From Chloroflexota bacterium (GTDB taxonomy: Bacteria > Chloroflexota > Anaerolineae > UBA2200): a stretch of 64,000 nt of DNA. The notes under the pieces are model-generated. The model saw only the letters and a list, made by a program, of their open reading frames with translations, made no database searches and was not told the DNA's origin. Below are positions 42,943 to 52,800 of the stretch, piece after piece. Every line of letters starts with the position of its first letter. Positions within the stretch are counted from its first letter, which is position 1. The stretch is taken from assembly GCA_014360905.1 (NCBI GenBank), contig JACIWW010000007.1, forward strand, positions 1-64,000, read 5' to 3'. A program made the position numbers and the translations under genes.

Positions 42943-43344
42943 CTATGGCTGACCTAGTTTGGTCTCTACTCGCTGCTTGAATTTGGCGACATCAATAATC
43001 ATGCGTTCGTGGATACCTTCGCCAATTTTCTCGGATTCATCGAAAGCTTCCACATGAAACGTGAGCTTGCGGCCATTCACTTCTATTAAGGTCGCCCTGG
43101 CGCGCACGGTCATGCCTAAAGGTGTGGCTGCCAGATGACGCACATCCACACGAATGCCCACTGTGTGGTATCCCTCTGGCAAAAGGTGATCTACTGCGCG
43201 AACAGCAGCCCCTTCCATCAAGCGCACCATCTCAGGCGTGGCCAGGACGGAAACATTGCCGCTGCCTAGGTGTTTGGCTGTGTTCTCCACTTCTACCTTC
43301 ATCTCGCGCTCACCCACTAGCCCAGATTTCACTTGCTCAAACAT
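42943..43344 (-). CDS. Hotdog-fold thioesterase (FlK-like)
   Basis: 133 residues. The signature VENTAKHLGSGNVSVLATPEMVRLMEGAAVRAVDHLLP, given here only by its ends, matches the fluoroacetyl-CoA-thioesterase-like hotdog family: the Thr/Glu/His triad would be in ATPEMV..MEGAA and the H in VDVRHLAATPLG. Likely hydrolyses a small acyl-CoA. 33 bp upstream of the DUF2207 gene in the same orientation; start ATG 43344 after AGGAGGGGG. Confidence 0.8.
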   Translation of the reverse strand: MFEQVKSGLVGEREMKVEVENTAKHLGSGNVSVLATPEMVRLMEGAAVRAVDHLLPEGYHTVGIRVDVRHLAATPLGMTVRARATLIEVNGRKLTFHVEAFDESEKIGEGIHERMIIDVAKFKQRVETKLGQP

Positions 43345-43362
43345 TACCCCCTCCTAAAAGAC

Positions 43363-43398
43363 ATGCCGGATACTGATATGCGCATCAGCACCCGGCAT
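43363..43398 (-). terminator. Terminator-like hairpin behind ftsH
   Basis: ATGCCGG (43363-43369) with CTGAT (43373-43377) pairs with ATCAG (43384-43388) and CCGGCAT (43392-43398). On the minus strand this is a 15-bp stem with two G-U pairs and a 6-nt loop followed by GTCTTTT. Lies between the ftsH stop and the thioesterase start. Confidence 0.6.
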
Positions 43399-43450
43399 AT
43401 AAGAACTCTTCATAAAACACTGCAGAGGGACAACACCCCACCGGATTGTG

Positions 43451-45274
43451 CTAAGCCAGCAACGCCTGGAGTTCAGGACCTTCGATAGTCTCAACCTCGA
43501 TGAGTCGTTTTGCCAATTCATCCAGCTTTTGGCGATGCTCTTTCAGGATGTTCATCGCACGCTGGTAAGCGGTCTCGATGATACGTTTGACTTCAATGTC
43601 AATCTGCCGCGCCACTTCTTCGCTATAGTCTCGCTGCTCTGCGATCTCGCGTCCGAGGAAAATCAGTTCTTCCTTCTGTCCGAAAGTACGCGGCCCCAGC
43701 ACCTCACTCATGCCATACTGGGTGACCATAGCCCGTGCCAGCTTGGTGGCCTGCTCCAAGTCATTGCTGGCACCCGTGGTGATATCGCCAAAAACCAACT
43801 CCTCAGCCGCTCGACCAGCCAGTAATCCTGTAATTTCATCCTCAAATTTTGCTTTGCTGCGCAAGTAGCGATCATCCTCCGGGAGATGGATGGTATATCC
43901 CAGGGCCATGCCACGCGATACAATCGAGACTTTGTTCACCGGGTCCGCCTTGGGCAAATGATGCATAACCAGGGCATGGCCTGCCTCATGATGAGCGATG
44001 ATGCTTTTCTCTTCCGCACTAATCAGGCGGCTTTTTCGTTCTGGCCCGGCAATGACTCGCTCTACTGCTTCCCTCAGTTCGTCCATACCGATGGCTTTCT
44101 TGTTGCGCCGCGCAGCCAAGATCGCTGCTTCGTTGACCAAGTTCTCTATATCAGCACCCGAGAATCCTGGTGTCTGCCTGGCCAGTTCCATCAAATCTAC
44201 ATCCTCGGCCAACGGTTTGCCACGTACGTGCACTTCCAGGATCGCTTTGCGCCCGTTCATATCCGGTCGATCCAGCACGACACGCCGATCGAAACGGCCC
44301 GGCCGCAACAGAGCAGGATCTAATATGTCTGGACGGTTTGTAGCAGCGACCACAATAACCTTTGTGTCAGTGTCAAAGCCATCCATTTCTACCAGAATCT
44401 GGTTCAAGGTCTGTTCGCGCTCATCGTGGCTGCCACCCAAGCCGGCACCACGATGCCGTCCTACGGCGTCAATCTCATCGACAAAGACAATGCACGGGCT
44501 GTTCCGCTTGGCCTGGTCAAAAAGGTCACGGACACGACTGGCGCCAACGCCGACAAACATCTCGACAAATTCTGAGCCACTGATGCTGAAGAAGGGCACG
44601 CCAGCTTCGCCCGCTACCGCCCGCGCCAGTAGCGTCTTGCCCGTCCCGGGTGCACCCACTAGCAATACACCTTTAGGAATACGCGCACCCAGCATGGTGA
44701 ACTTGGCCGGTTCTTTCAGAAATTCAACCACTTCCTGCAATTCCTGCTTTGCTTCATCAACGCCAGCCACGTCCTGGAAAGTAACGGTAGGTTTGTCACC
44801 AGTGAATAACCGCGCACGGCTTTTGCCAAAGGACAGCGCTTGGTTATTCCCGCTCTGGGCCTGACGCAACATGAGGAGTAGGATCAGGCCAAGCCCTAGA
44901 ACAGGCAAAAAATTCACTAACATCGGAACAATGTCCGCCCAGGCGCTCGGTCGCTCTGGAACGATCTCCACCACAGCGAATTCCTCTGGCGTCACCCCCA
45001 GGTTGATGAGCGTCTCCGTAAGGCTTACACCTTCCTCCTTGCGCGAGCGCAATTTGGTCGGTTGTTGATCCTCACTCAGCCAGATTGTCAGGTCATCGCC
45101 AGAAATGGCAATTTTCTTCACCACACCCGCCTTTACATAGCTGACCACTTTGTTGATGGATACTGTAGGCAGCTCTTCAGCCGGCACGATGAAGTTGAAG
45201 TAAATCAAGGCGATAACCGCAAGTGTGATCAACAGGTATACAAATCCGTTCTTAGACCAACTCGATCCCACCAT
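43451..45274 (-). CDS. ftsH: ATP-dependent zinc metalloprotease FtsH
   Basis: 607 residues. ATG 45274 is only two bases from AGGAGG, so GTG 45271 may be the real start. Two membrane helices flank a periplasmic-type domain (about 8-28 and 110-132). AAA module: Walker A GAPGTGKT, Walker [10 protein letters not shown], pore [19 protein letters not shown] and arginine finger in [10 protein letters not shown]. Zinc protease site HHEAGHALV with the third ligand in [10 protein letters not shown]. It degrades membrane and regulatory proteins. Full family length. Sits downstream of the tRNA cluster and its terminator. Confidence 0.96.
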   Translation of the reverse strand: MVGSSWSKNGFVYLLITLAVIALIYFNFIVPAEELPTVSINKVVSYVKAGVVKKIAISGDDLTIWLSEDQQPTKLRSRKEEGVSLTETLINLGVTPEEFAVVEIVPERPSAWADIVPMLVNFLPVLGLGLILLLMLRQAQSGNNQALSFGKSRARLFTGDKPTVTFQDVAGVDEAKQELQEVVEFLKEPAKFTMLGARIPKGVLLVGAPGTGKTLLARAVAGEAGVPFFSISGSEFVEMFVGVGASRVRDLFDQAKRNSPCIVFVDEIDAVGRHRGAGLGGSHDEREQTLNQILVEMDGFDTDTKVIVVAATNRPDILDPALLRPGRFDRRVVLDRPDMNGRKAILEVHVRGKPLAEDVDLMELARQTPGFSGADIENLVNEAAILAARRNKKAIGMDELREAVERVIAGPERKSRLISAEEKSIIAHHEAGHALVMHHLPKADPVNKVSIVSRGMALGYTIHLPEDDRYLRSKAKFEDEITGLLAGRAAEELVFGDITTGASNDLEQATKLARAMVTQYGMSEVLGPRTFGQKEELIFLGREIAEQRDYSEEVARQIDIEVKRIIETAYQRAMNILKEHRQKLDELAKRLIEVETIEGPELQALLA

Positions 45275-45290
45275 ACCTCCTAAAAACCGC

Positions 45291-45311
45291 AAAAAAGCCG
45301 CTTGAAGCGGC
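45291..45311 (-). terminator. Rho-independent terminator of tRNA operon
   Basis: On the minus strand GCCGCTTCAAGCGGC forms a stem (5 to 7 bp) directly followed by TTTTTT. Located 39 bp beyond tRNA-Met and 17 bp before ftsH. Confidence 0.85.
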
Positions 45312-45349
45312 ACAACGATGAAACAGAACATCGGTTCAAGCCATTCTCA

Positions 45350-45422
45350 TGGGCCCACCTGGATTCGAACCAGGGACAACCCGGTTATGAGCCGGGGGCT
45401 CTAACCGCTGAGCTATGGGCCC
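45350..45422 (-). tRNA. tRNA with CAT anticodon (Met, or Ile2)
   Basis: 73 nt on the minus strand, GGGCCCATAGCTCAGCGGTT to the complementary GGGCCC plus A. Anticodon stem CCCGG with loop CTCATAA, T-loop GGTTCGAATCC; CCA is not encoded. CAT can be elongator Met or, after lysidine modification, Ile(AUA). The acceptor stem does not begin with CGCGGGG, so it is not initiator tRNA. Confidence 0.9.
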
Positions 45423-45427
45423 TTCAA

Positions 45428-45500
45428 AGCGGGTGACGGGACTCGAACCCGTGACAACCTACTTGGAAGGCAGGGGCTCTACCATCTGAGCTACACCCGC
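45428..45500 (-). tRNA. tRNA-Gly (TCC)
   Basis: 73 nt on the minus strand, starting GCGGGTGTAGCTCAGATGG. Anticodon loop TTCCAAG gives TCC; T-loop GGTTCGAGTCC. The 5-bp gap to the tRNA-Met implies joint transcription. Confidence 0.95.
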
Positions 45501-45542
45501 ATGGACAGGCAACACAAGATCCTACCAGAATATCTGCCATTG

Positions 45543-45615
<73 letters not shown>

Positions 45616-45623
45616 CAGCCTAT

Positions 45624-45652
45624 ATTATAGCCAATTTGTCATAGCCCGTCAA
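45624..45652 (-). promoter_or_regulatory. Promoter of tRNA operon
   Basis: Minus strand TTGACG, 17-bp spacer, TATAAT (plus ATTATA 45624-45629, CGTCAA 45647-45652). The -10 box is 8 bp from the tRNA-Pro 5' end, as usual for stable RNA genes. Confidence 0.75.
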
Positions 45653-45730
45653 TTTGAGCTTGTGAACAGTGATCAGCGAATGATGGCTTTGTTATCTGAA
45701 CCGAATATTGAGCATTGCCCACTTGTAATA

Positions 45731-46249
45731 TTAGGTTTTGCGGTCAAAGTAGATACTCTTGCCCGTCGCGGACAACGGAATGCCCATCACGTAATCCGCA
45801 TCAATCAGACCCATTTCACGCGCTACTACACCTGCGCGATACATGATGCGGTTATCTACGTTCAACATCCCTGCCACCTTGACCGCCGATCCCAATGCAA
45901 TGCCCATGTCCAACAGGCGGAAAGCACATTGTGGTCCCTGGAACTCTCCCTCGAAAGTGTTCGGAGTGATGCACTTTTCTACGCCACAAGCGCTACAATT
46001 CAAGCCCATTGCCTTGGCGTCTTTAATCCCGATCAATACCACAATAGGCGAATCTTTCACGTTCTGTCCGTCCCGGTCAAAATTGCGCTTGCCAGTCCGC
46101 TCTCCAAAGCGAATCATCGCTTCTGCCAGTTTTTTGCACTCTTCACCCTCGATGATCTTGGTTACTACAAAATCCTGCCCCGCCGATTTGGGCGCAGTGC
46201 GTGCTGCAATGCACATTAGCTCAGCTACTGTACGCAATCCACTAGACAT
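45731..46249 (-). CDS. DUF2148 ferredoxin-domain protein
   Basis: 172 residues. Motif GLNCSACGVEKC (about 82-93) provides clustered Cys as in the DUF2148 'ferredoxin domain' family, followed by QCAFRLLDMGIALGSAVKVA. This family is usually a single-domain cytosolic protein found in anaerobes, presumed to bind an Fe-S cluster. AGGAGG is 16 bases from ATG 46249, rather far, so the start is not secure. 38 bp behind the DUF4013 gene. Confidence 0.8.
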   Translation of the reverse strand: MSSGLRTVAELMCIAARTAPKSAGQDFVVTKIIEGEECKKLAEAMIRFGERTGKRNFDRDGQNVKDSPIVVLIGIKDAKAMGLNCSACGVEKCITPNTFEGEFQGPQCAFRLLDMGIALGSAVKVAGMLNVDNRIMYRAGVVAREMGLIDADYVMGIPLSATGKSIYFDRKT

Positions 46250-46287
46250 GGCAATTCAATTTTTCCTCCTTAAGGGATGGAGCTTCT

Positions 46288-46962
46288 TTAGACCGTTACC
46301 TCCATCTCGGGCGTTTTTGGTGCTGCTCTGAAGCGGTACACCTGCCCGAGTAGGTGGCTACTGACCAGCGTGGCCCAAAACTCGGTAAAGATCACACCAA
46401 TGCAACACAGGATCACACCAAAACCAGAGACAAATTGCGCAACTACAGCGAGAACAAGTGCAATGATATAGTTGCTAAAGTTTGCTATAAGGTACTGGAA
46501 TATGTCGCCAAAGCGGAAGAAAGCACCAAATTCGCCGCTGAGAGCATAGTGAGTGAAAGCCGAGGGTAGCACAACGCCTAAGAAAAGCCCATATACCAGT
46601 GATAGGCAACTCATGCTCCAGATACAAAAGACGTATGGTGCAGCGACGCGGCTAGGTTCCGCCGTGTCATACCCGGTTACTGCGCTGAGGAATCCCGCAA
46701 ACATTATCAGGATAATCAACGGGCTCGCCCACACCAGCGCACCCAAAGAGATCACGAGACCTTTGACGAAGTAATCCCCAAAGTCATCCCAGCCAGGCAA
46801 GGGTTGCTCAGCACCTTCAGCCACATTCTTCAGAACCTTCAACGCATAACCAACTACTGCCAGGTTGACAATGGGAATGAGGCCCAAGATACCGCCGATG
46901 AGCACTTTTTGGATCCATTCCTTGTCATCAAAAACGTATGTAAATGATTTGCCCCAATCCAT
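46288..46962 (-). CDS. DUF4013 multi-pass membrane protein
   Basis: 224 residues. Starts MDWGKSFTYVFDDKEWIQKV, the family's conserved beginning, then GGILGLIPIVNLAVVGYALKVLKN with GW-like DDFGDYFVKGL. Five to six hydrophobic segments. AAGGGGG precedes ATG 46962. DUF4013 proteins are thought to be envelope proteins of unknown role. Its promoter is at 47084-47112, divergent from the inositol-phosphate synthase. Confidence 0.8.
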   Translation of the reverse strand: MDWGKSFTYVFDDKEWIQKVLIGGILGLIPIVNLAVVGYALKVLKNVAEGAEQPLPGWDDFGDYFVKGLVISLGALVWASPLIILIMFAGFLSAVTGYDTAEPSRVAAPYVFCIWSMSCLSLVYGLFLGVVLPSAFTHYALSGEFGAFFRFGDIFQYLIANFSNYIIALVLAVVAQFVSGFGVILCCIGVIFTEFWATLVSSHLLGQVYRFRAAPKTPEMEVTV

Positions 46963-47083
46963 GATTTCTGCCCCCTTAAGGAATTAGCTAATCTGAAGCA
47001 AACAGGACGATCACAATCAGGTATGGCTGGATTCTTCCGTCCTCTGCGTGAACAGAGCCTGTTGCCTCTCCAATGCCAACGTG

Positions 47084-47112
47084 ATTATAGCATAGATGCA
47101 GGTAATCAGCAA
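47084..47112 (-). promoter_or_regulatory. Promoter of DUF4013/DUF2148 genes
   Basis: Minus strand TTGCTG, 17-bp spacer, TATAAT (plus ATTATA 47084-47089). Leader about 115 nt. Confidence 0.55.
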
Positions 47113-47126
47113 GCGCGAGTGTTACT

Positions 47127-47155
47127 TTGACGAATCAAATCGAATATAGTAGAAT
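47127..47155 (+). promoter_or_regulatory. Promoter of inositol-phosphate synthase
   Basis: TTGACG at 47127-47132, 17-bp spacer, TAGAAT at 47150-47155. Leader about 80 nt to TTG 47241. Confidence 0.6.
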
Positions 47156-47240
47156 AAATTACATTGTGCGAAAATTCTGGATGCTCCTGGCTATCGTGAG
47201 CATACAACGATCTCAAAACGCAGAAAGGAGTGTGAGAACT

Positions 47241-48317
47241 TTGGCTAAGATAAGGGTAGCAATTATCGGTGTAGGCAACTGTGCCTCTTCTCTGGTACAA
47301 GGCGTGTATTTTTATAAGGATGCTCCTGAGGATCAATTTGTACCGGGCTTGATGCACGTTCGACTAGGCGGGTATCACATTGGGGACATCGAGTTCAGTG
47401 CTGCTTTTGACATTGATCAGAACAAGGTAGGGAAAGATCTATCCGAAGCCATTTTCACGGCGCCAAACAATACTTACAAATTCTGCGATGTACCTTACAT
47501 AGGCGTGCCGGTGTCGCGGGGCATGACGCATGATGGATTGGGAAAGTATCTCAAACAAATTATCACCAAGGCTCCTGGTTCGACTGCTGATGTAGTGGGC
47601 ATCCTCAAGGAAACGCAGACGGATGTAGTAGTCAATTTCTTGCCCGTAGGCAGCGAAATGGCGACCAAGTGGTATGTCGAACAGGTCCTTGATGCAGGAT
47701 GTGGTTTTATCAATTGTATTCCTGTCTTTATTGCCCGTGAGGATTATTGGCAAAGGCGATTTAGAGAGCGTGGGCTACCCATAATTGGCGATGACATTAA
47801 ATCCCAGGTGGGAGCTACCATTACCCATCGCGTTTTGACATCACTTTTCCGGGATCGAGGGGTACGCTTGGAGCGCACCTATCAGCTCAACTTCGGTGGG
47901 AACACCGACTTTTACAATATGCTAGAGCGAGAGCGATTGGAATCTAAGAAGATTTCGAAGACGAACGCGGTGACCAGCATGCTGGATTATGAGCTGGACC
48001 CAGCCAATGTGCATGTAGGCCCTAGTGACTATGTGCCCTGGTTGACCGACCGCAAATGGTGTTATATTCGCATGGAGGGAACTACCTTTGGCAATGTCCC
48101 ATTGAATCTGGAATGCAAGCTCGAGGTATGGGACTCGCCTAACTCTGCAGGGGTGGTGGTAGATGCGATCCGCTGCTGTAAGCTGGCATTGGACAGGAAG
48201 CTTAGCGGTACTTTGATTGGCCCTTCTGCTTACTTTATGAAATCGCCGCCTGAGCAGTACCCTGATGATCAGGCCAAAGCGATGGTGGAAGCGTTTATCG
48301 CAGGGCAGGGTCAATAA
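47241..48317 (+). CDS. ino1: myo-Inositol-1-phosphate synthase
   Basis: 358 residues from TTG 47241, ten bases after AAAGGAG (GTG 47232 is possible). The ATG at 47127 is excluded since it lies in the promoter. NAD loop [16 protein letters not shown], then [27 protein letters not shown] (active-site Lys) and [13 protein letters not shown], all diagnostic of the actinobacterial/archaeal-type enzyme converting glucose-6-phosphate to inositol-1-phosphate. Product could serve phosphatidylinositol, inositol glycolipids or compatible solutes. The short length (about 360) fits this branch, not the 530-residue eukaryotic form. Confidence 0.93.
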   Translation: MAKIRVAIIGVGNCASSLVQGVYFYKDAPEDQFVPGLMHVRLGGYHIGDIEFSAAFDIDQNKVGKDLSEAIFTAPNNTYKFCDVPYIGVPVSRGMTHDGLGKYLKQIITKAPGSTADVVGILKETQTDVVVNFLPVGSEMATKWYVEQVLDAGCGFINCIPVFIAREDYWQRRFRERGLPIIGDDIKSQVGATITHRVLTSLFRDRGVRLERTYQLNFGGNTDFYNMLERERLESKKISKTNAVTSMLDYELDPANVHVGPSDYVPWLTDRKWCYIRMEGTTFGNVPLNLECKLEVWDSPNSAGVVVDAIRCCKLALDRKLSGTLIGPSAYFMKSPPEQYPDDQAKAMVEAFIAGQGQ

Positions 48318-48397
48318 AGGGATAGAGAGGAAACGCACATTAGAAAGGCGAGGTTATGCAATCCCACCTCGCCCACTTCGGAAAAGGACTGGCCTGG

Positions 48398-49468
48398 TTA
48401 TCCTTTCCACCATTTCCATAAAGCAGTCAACAGACGGTACATGGGCTTGTTGTAGACGTAGTCATACGCGCCTACATAACGAACTTCTCTGCCACCAAAG
48501 CCCTTTTTGAAGCGGTAGAGTCCCCCCAGGCCTATGCTCAGCGCTCCTTGTTCCTCAGCCAAGGCAATATCCGGCCCGATTTCGCTTTCATCTACGTCAG
48601 GGATACCCCACAGATCGTATGTTTCGCAACCGCGAGCCTTTGCCCAACGCATGGCTTCCCACTGTAAAAGGTAGGTAGGCATGCGTTGCCTTTCTTCATC
48701 AGAAGAGGCACCGTACATGTACCAGGCTTTTTTGCCCCAAGTAAACACCATGATAGCTGCCAGGGGCTTGCGCTCATGTTCTGCCAAGAACAAGGCCACG
48801 GTATCCTGAGCAGCAAAAAGCTGCCAAGCTTGTGCGTAATAATCCTGCGTGTGTATGCCGAATCCTGCACGTTGGCCGGTAACCTTCAATAGTTGGTAGA
48901 AGAGAGGCAGATCCTCCACAGTTCCCATACGCACAGACACCCCTTTGCGCTGTGCCAGACGAATGTTGTAGCGGGTTTTAGGCTTCATCTGGGCAAGTAT
49001 TGCTTCTTCATCTGCGGTCAGATCAATCAGGACTGTGCGGCGAGGTTGAACCGTTTGCTGGCTTGGAACAAATCCCTGCAGTTCTAGCCAGCTTCGCGTG
49101 GACGCCGTTTCTTCCCAGTCTGGTTCTATCTTGAGGAAAATGGCACGTTGGCGACGGCATGCTTCATGCAAAGCCGGTAGCAAAGCCAGAGTGGAGGGAG
49201 TATTTAGAGCAACAGGAGTAACCAAAGGGCCCTTAGGTATGTATGCCGTGGTGAAGTACCCAAAGGGCAATGGGCGAAACAGAACCTGCATTGCCGCTAA
49301 TATCTGATCCCCTTCGACAGCGGCAATGCGCAGCGGTCGCCAGCCAAAGCAAGCCTTGAATTCGCCCCACGTCCAGGATTGCAGCAGGTGGCCAGTTGGT
49401 GAACGTTTGACGAATTCATTCCATGTATGAGGAGAAAGGAGTTGGTCTACAGATGTATAGATACGCAT
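48398..49468 (-). CDS. FemAB-like peptidoglycan or lipid II aminoacyltransferase family
   Basis: 356 residues with two GNAT-like halves. LLQSWTWGEFKACFGWRP and KPKTRYNIRLAQRKG, then YYAQAWQLF and AAIMVFTWGKKAWYMYGASSDE are hallmarks of FemAB/methicillin-resistance-like proteins, which transfer amino acids from tRNA onto lipid II. No Shine-Dalgarno precedes ATG 49468, but a TATAAT at 49480-49485 (minus) would start transcription 4-6 nt before it, so the mRNA may be nearly leaderless. Transcribed towards the inositol synthase gene. Confidence 0.85.
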   Translation of the reverse strand: MRIYTSVDQLLSPHTWNEFVKRSPTGHLLQSWTWGEFKACFGWRPLRIAAVEGDQILAAMQVLFRPLPFGYFTTAYIPKGPLVTPVALNTPSTLALLPALHEACRRQRAIFLKIEPDWEETASTRSWLELQGFVPSQQTVQPRRTVLIDLTADEEAILAQMKPKTRYNIRLAQRKGVSVRMGTVEDLPLFYQLLKVTGQRAGFGIHTQDYYAQAWQLFAAQDTVALFLAEHERKPLAAIMVFTWGKKAWYMYGASSDEERQRMPTYLLQWEAMRWAKARGCETYDLWGIPDVDESEIGPDIALAEEQGALSIGLGGLYRFKKGFGGREVRYVGAYDYVYNKPMYRLLTALWKWWKG

Positions 49469-49612
49469 AGGTTCGGTACATTATAACGTAATTTGCCTCA
49501 GCACGGAAAAGCGATGGATATTGCCCGAGTTGATTGCTGTAATCCTGAAAATGCGAAGTTACCAGTGCTGGCGTATCTTTTGGGCTTTTGCTACGTCATG
49601 TAGACAGGGGGG

Positions 49613-49645
49613 ATAACTATGCTCGTACTCTGCGAGCAAAGTTAT
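49613..49645. other. Hairpin in the region upstream of the giant surface gene
   Basis: ATAAC (49613-49617) with GCTCG (49621-49625) pairs with CGAGC (49633-49637) and GTTAT (49641-49645); internal bulges of three bases on both sides. It is followed by GCTTTTCG. Lies upstream of the promoter, so it is not in the giant mRNA; perhaps an operator or a terminator of rightward read-through. Confidence 0.35.
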
Positions 49646-49728
49646 GCTTTTCGTTTGTGCTACAACTGATATCACCCCAATAGATGACTTTTTCAATTTA
49701 CTGCCGCATTTTCACTTTGTTAATGCTT

Positions 49729-49758
49729 TTGACAAGGTCAGAACATGCAATATATAAT
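49729..49758 (+). promoter_or_regulatory. Promoter of the giant surface-protein gene
   Basis: TTGACA at 49729-49734, 18-bp spacer, TATAAT at 49753-49758; both hexamers perfect. Leader about 45 nt. Confidence 0.7.
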
Positions 49759-49807
49759 GCAATTCAATCGCATTTGAAATGAATTTGGCGGACCGAAGGA
49801 AGCCACA

Positions 49808-52800
49808 ATGATTTACAGGAAGGCACACCCTATGGAAGAGACGACCTTTGTACATTCCTCTGAGCACCTGCAGACGCCTCAATTGTCCTCTGCTCATGGA
49901 AAGCAGCCCGCTTTGGGAATCTCACGAGGCCTCATCGTATCACTGGTGATTTTTGCGCTCTCTTTTGCCGTGCTTTTCGCGGGTCCTGCTCTTGTCCTGC
50001 GCTTGATGGCGGCCGCTGTCGAGGATCCCATTGGCAGCTTTGTTAGCTATGCGCCAAACGCACATGCGGCCCAAGCGACGATTACCATCTTTCAAGAGGG
50101 TGTATACCCCACAGCAGCCTACACTGGTACTGATGATACGTACATAAACCAGTGGAATCCCACACTGAATGGTGGGACTGAGGTTCGCGTGGTAATCGGA
50201 CAAATCGGAGCTTGGCGCTCGCTGCTTTACTTTGACCTGACTCCTGGCGGCATACCCGTTGGTGCGAGCGTTATTAGTGCTGAGCTTGCTATCTACTGTT
50301 ATGATCGAAATATGGTCCGCGATATGTCCATCGAAGTCTACCAAGTGAAGCGCACATGGACGGAATTGGGAGCAACTTGGGAGAAAGCAACAGCGACTGA
50401 TCTCTGGGGCAGTGCAGGATGCAATGATCCGGTAACGGATCGTTTCCCCACGCCTGCATTTGTTACTACTGTCTCAAATTATGGAGAATGGCATCGGTTC
50501 GATGTGACCTCCATTGTGCAAAACTGGGTTTCTGACCCTGCTTCTAACAAGGGCTTCCTTCTCGTAGGCCCAGAACCTGCTGTGATTTATTACTATTTCA
50601 GTTCTCAATATCCTACTCCGGATGTAAGGCCTAAACTGATCGTTTCCTGGACTTCCGCACCAATGCCCACACCAACCCCGACACAGACGACGACGCCAGT
50701 AGCCACACCGACTCGCACTGCTACTCCAACACCCACACCTACCGTTACACCTTACGTACCTGCCGTGGTCATAGACAATACCTCTGCCTGCTACAGTGAT
50801 TATCCTCCTGAGCAATGGCAAACTGCTATCGGGGGAGGAGGATACGGGGGGAGCTACAGATACGAGACGACGGGTTACTTGACAGGCACAGCCAGTTTCT
50901 CCCCATGCTTGGGTAGCCCATTGCCGCAAGATGGTATATACGAGGTGCTAGCACACTGGAGTGTGCATCCGAATCGGCCAGTAGCTGTCCCCTACACAAT
51001 TCACTACTACGGAGGGAATGTCATCATTGCGGTAGACCAGACCAAGGATGCGAATGGCGACACAGTACCCGCTTTTTCTGCGTCTGGTTGGTATTCTCTC
51101 GGTTATTATCCATTCCGAGCAGGTACCGCTGCCGCTAATGGAGAATACGTTGAACTGAACACTTCTAGTACAGGCGATACCTGTGCCGACGCTGTGCGTT
51201 GGGTTCTCACTCCTGGCCGTGCTGGTCCACCCTACACGCTGACTGTCACCGCGGATCCCACAGAAGTGCCATGGGATGGCATCTCGATCTCGACGATCAT
51301 GGTAACCGTCACCGATCGATTTGGAAACATGGCTGCTGACGGCACTATGGTTGGGCTTACGACAACATACGGCACTTTGCCCTATGACTACGTTCAAGCC
51401 GAGAGCGCCTCCGTAACGAAGGCGGGCTCCTGGAATACGGGGCTGGATGCATCAGCAAGTGGTGGGGCTTATATCTACTCTGATACTCCTGGAGATGAGG
51501 TTTCCTGGACATTCAGCGGTGAGGCCATTTCATTCGTTTATGGCACCAATGTGAGCGGTGGGTCGGCTGATGTCAGCATTGACGGGATATACCTGGCGAC
51601 GATTAACTTTGCCAGCGCATCTATGCAGTGGCAAGTTGAACGTCAACTCACCAATACCTTGACGCCTGGAGTACATACGCTACGTATCCGCCATGCAGGT
51701 GGAGGGCGCATCTGGCTGGATGCTTTCCGGTCAGGCACTGTAACCACCAATGGCGTCGCCACGGCAGCACTGCGTGCGCCCATGCTCCCTGGTACAGCTA
51801 CAGTACACGCCACAGCTATTGGGGCTGACGTGATTGGCTATGCTCCGAGCTGGCCCCATGGCACGACCACGGTTTCCTTCCCTGGTTCCAGCGAGGTTTG
51901 GGTGGACGATGACTATTGCAGCACCTGTTACAATGACGGGCATACCTGGAATTACAATGCTTTCAACACGATCCAAGGTGGAGTAAATGGAGTTCTCAGC
52001 AATGGCATTGTCCATGTACTAGCAGGAACCTATGCCGAAAGCGTGACGATTGCCAAGCCTCTTAAGGTGTTGGGAAGTGGAAGCAACGTTGTATTTGTCG
52101 TTGGCGAGGGAGCTGCCGGTAGTCGCGGCTTCTACATTGACCGTGCCGATAATGTCACGATTCAGGGCGTTACAGTCCAGAATTTTGACACGGGTATCTA
52201 TCTACGCGGTACAGGCACAGGTCCTGTCCCACGGGTCTATAACGCGACGATCGTCTACAACGCGTTTGAAAGCAACCAGTCATATGCTCTGTGGGGCAGT
52301 TACGTCTACACCAGCACGATTTGCAGTAACGACATCTCCTTAGGCAATAACGGCATCTACCTGGAAAATTCGCACGGGAATACGATTTGTTATAACAATA
52401 TTTCCAACAACCTGGGCTTTGGGGTCAAACTGAACACTGGCGATGGTAATTCCATAGACAATAATGACATCAACAACAACCAAAACGTAGGCATCGAACT
52501 CGTTGGCCAGACACAGCGTAATGGTGTCTATGGCAATGACCTGCACGATCTTTGGTGGGATGGCGTATTGATAAGCGGCACTGTGTCCTCGGACGTTTAT
52601 ATCGCTGCTAACACTATTGTCAATACGAACCAGGCCTGGCTTAATGGTGCTGGAACTCCCCCGGATAGCTATCACAACCTCGGTGGAATTGTGTTGATGG
52701 GCATTACCACAGGCAGTGAGGTTCGTCAGAACCGCATCTCTGGCGCCTCGAATGCCATGGGCAACCGCGCAGATGCTGCGGGAGTCTACTTGTTTAACAA

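Larger units (their letters stand above)
49469..49807. other. 339-bp divergent intergenic region
   Basis: Holds the -10 box of the FemAB gene (49480-49485, minus), a hairpin at 49613-49645 and the promoter of the giant surface gene at 49729-49758. Nothing else coding or structured was seen; 49500-49610 is featureless. Confidence 0.6.
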
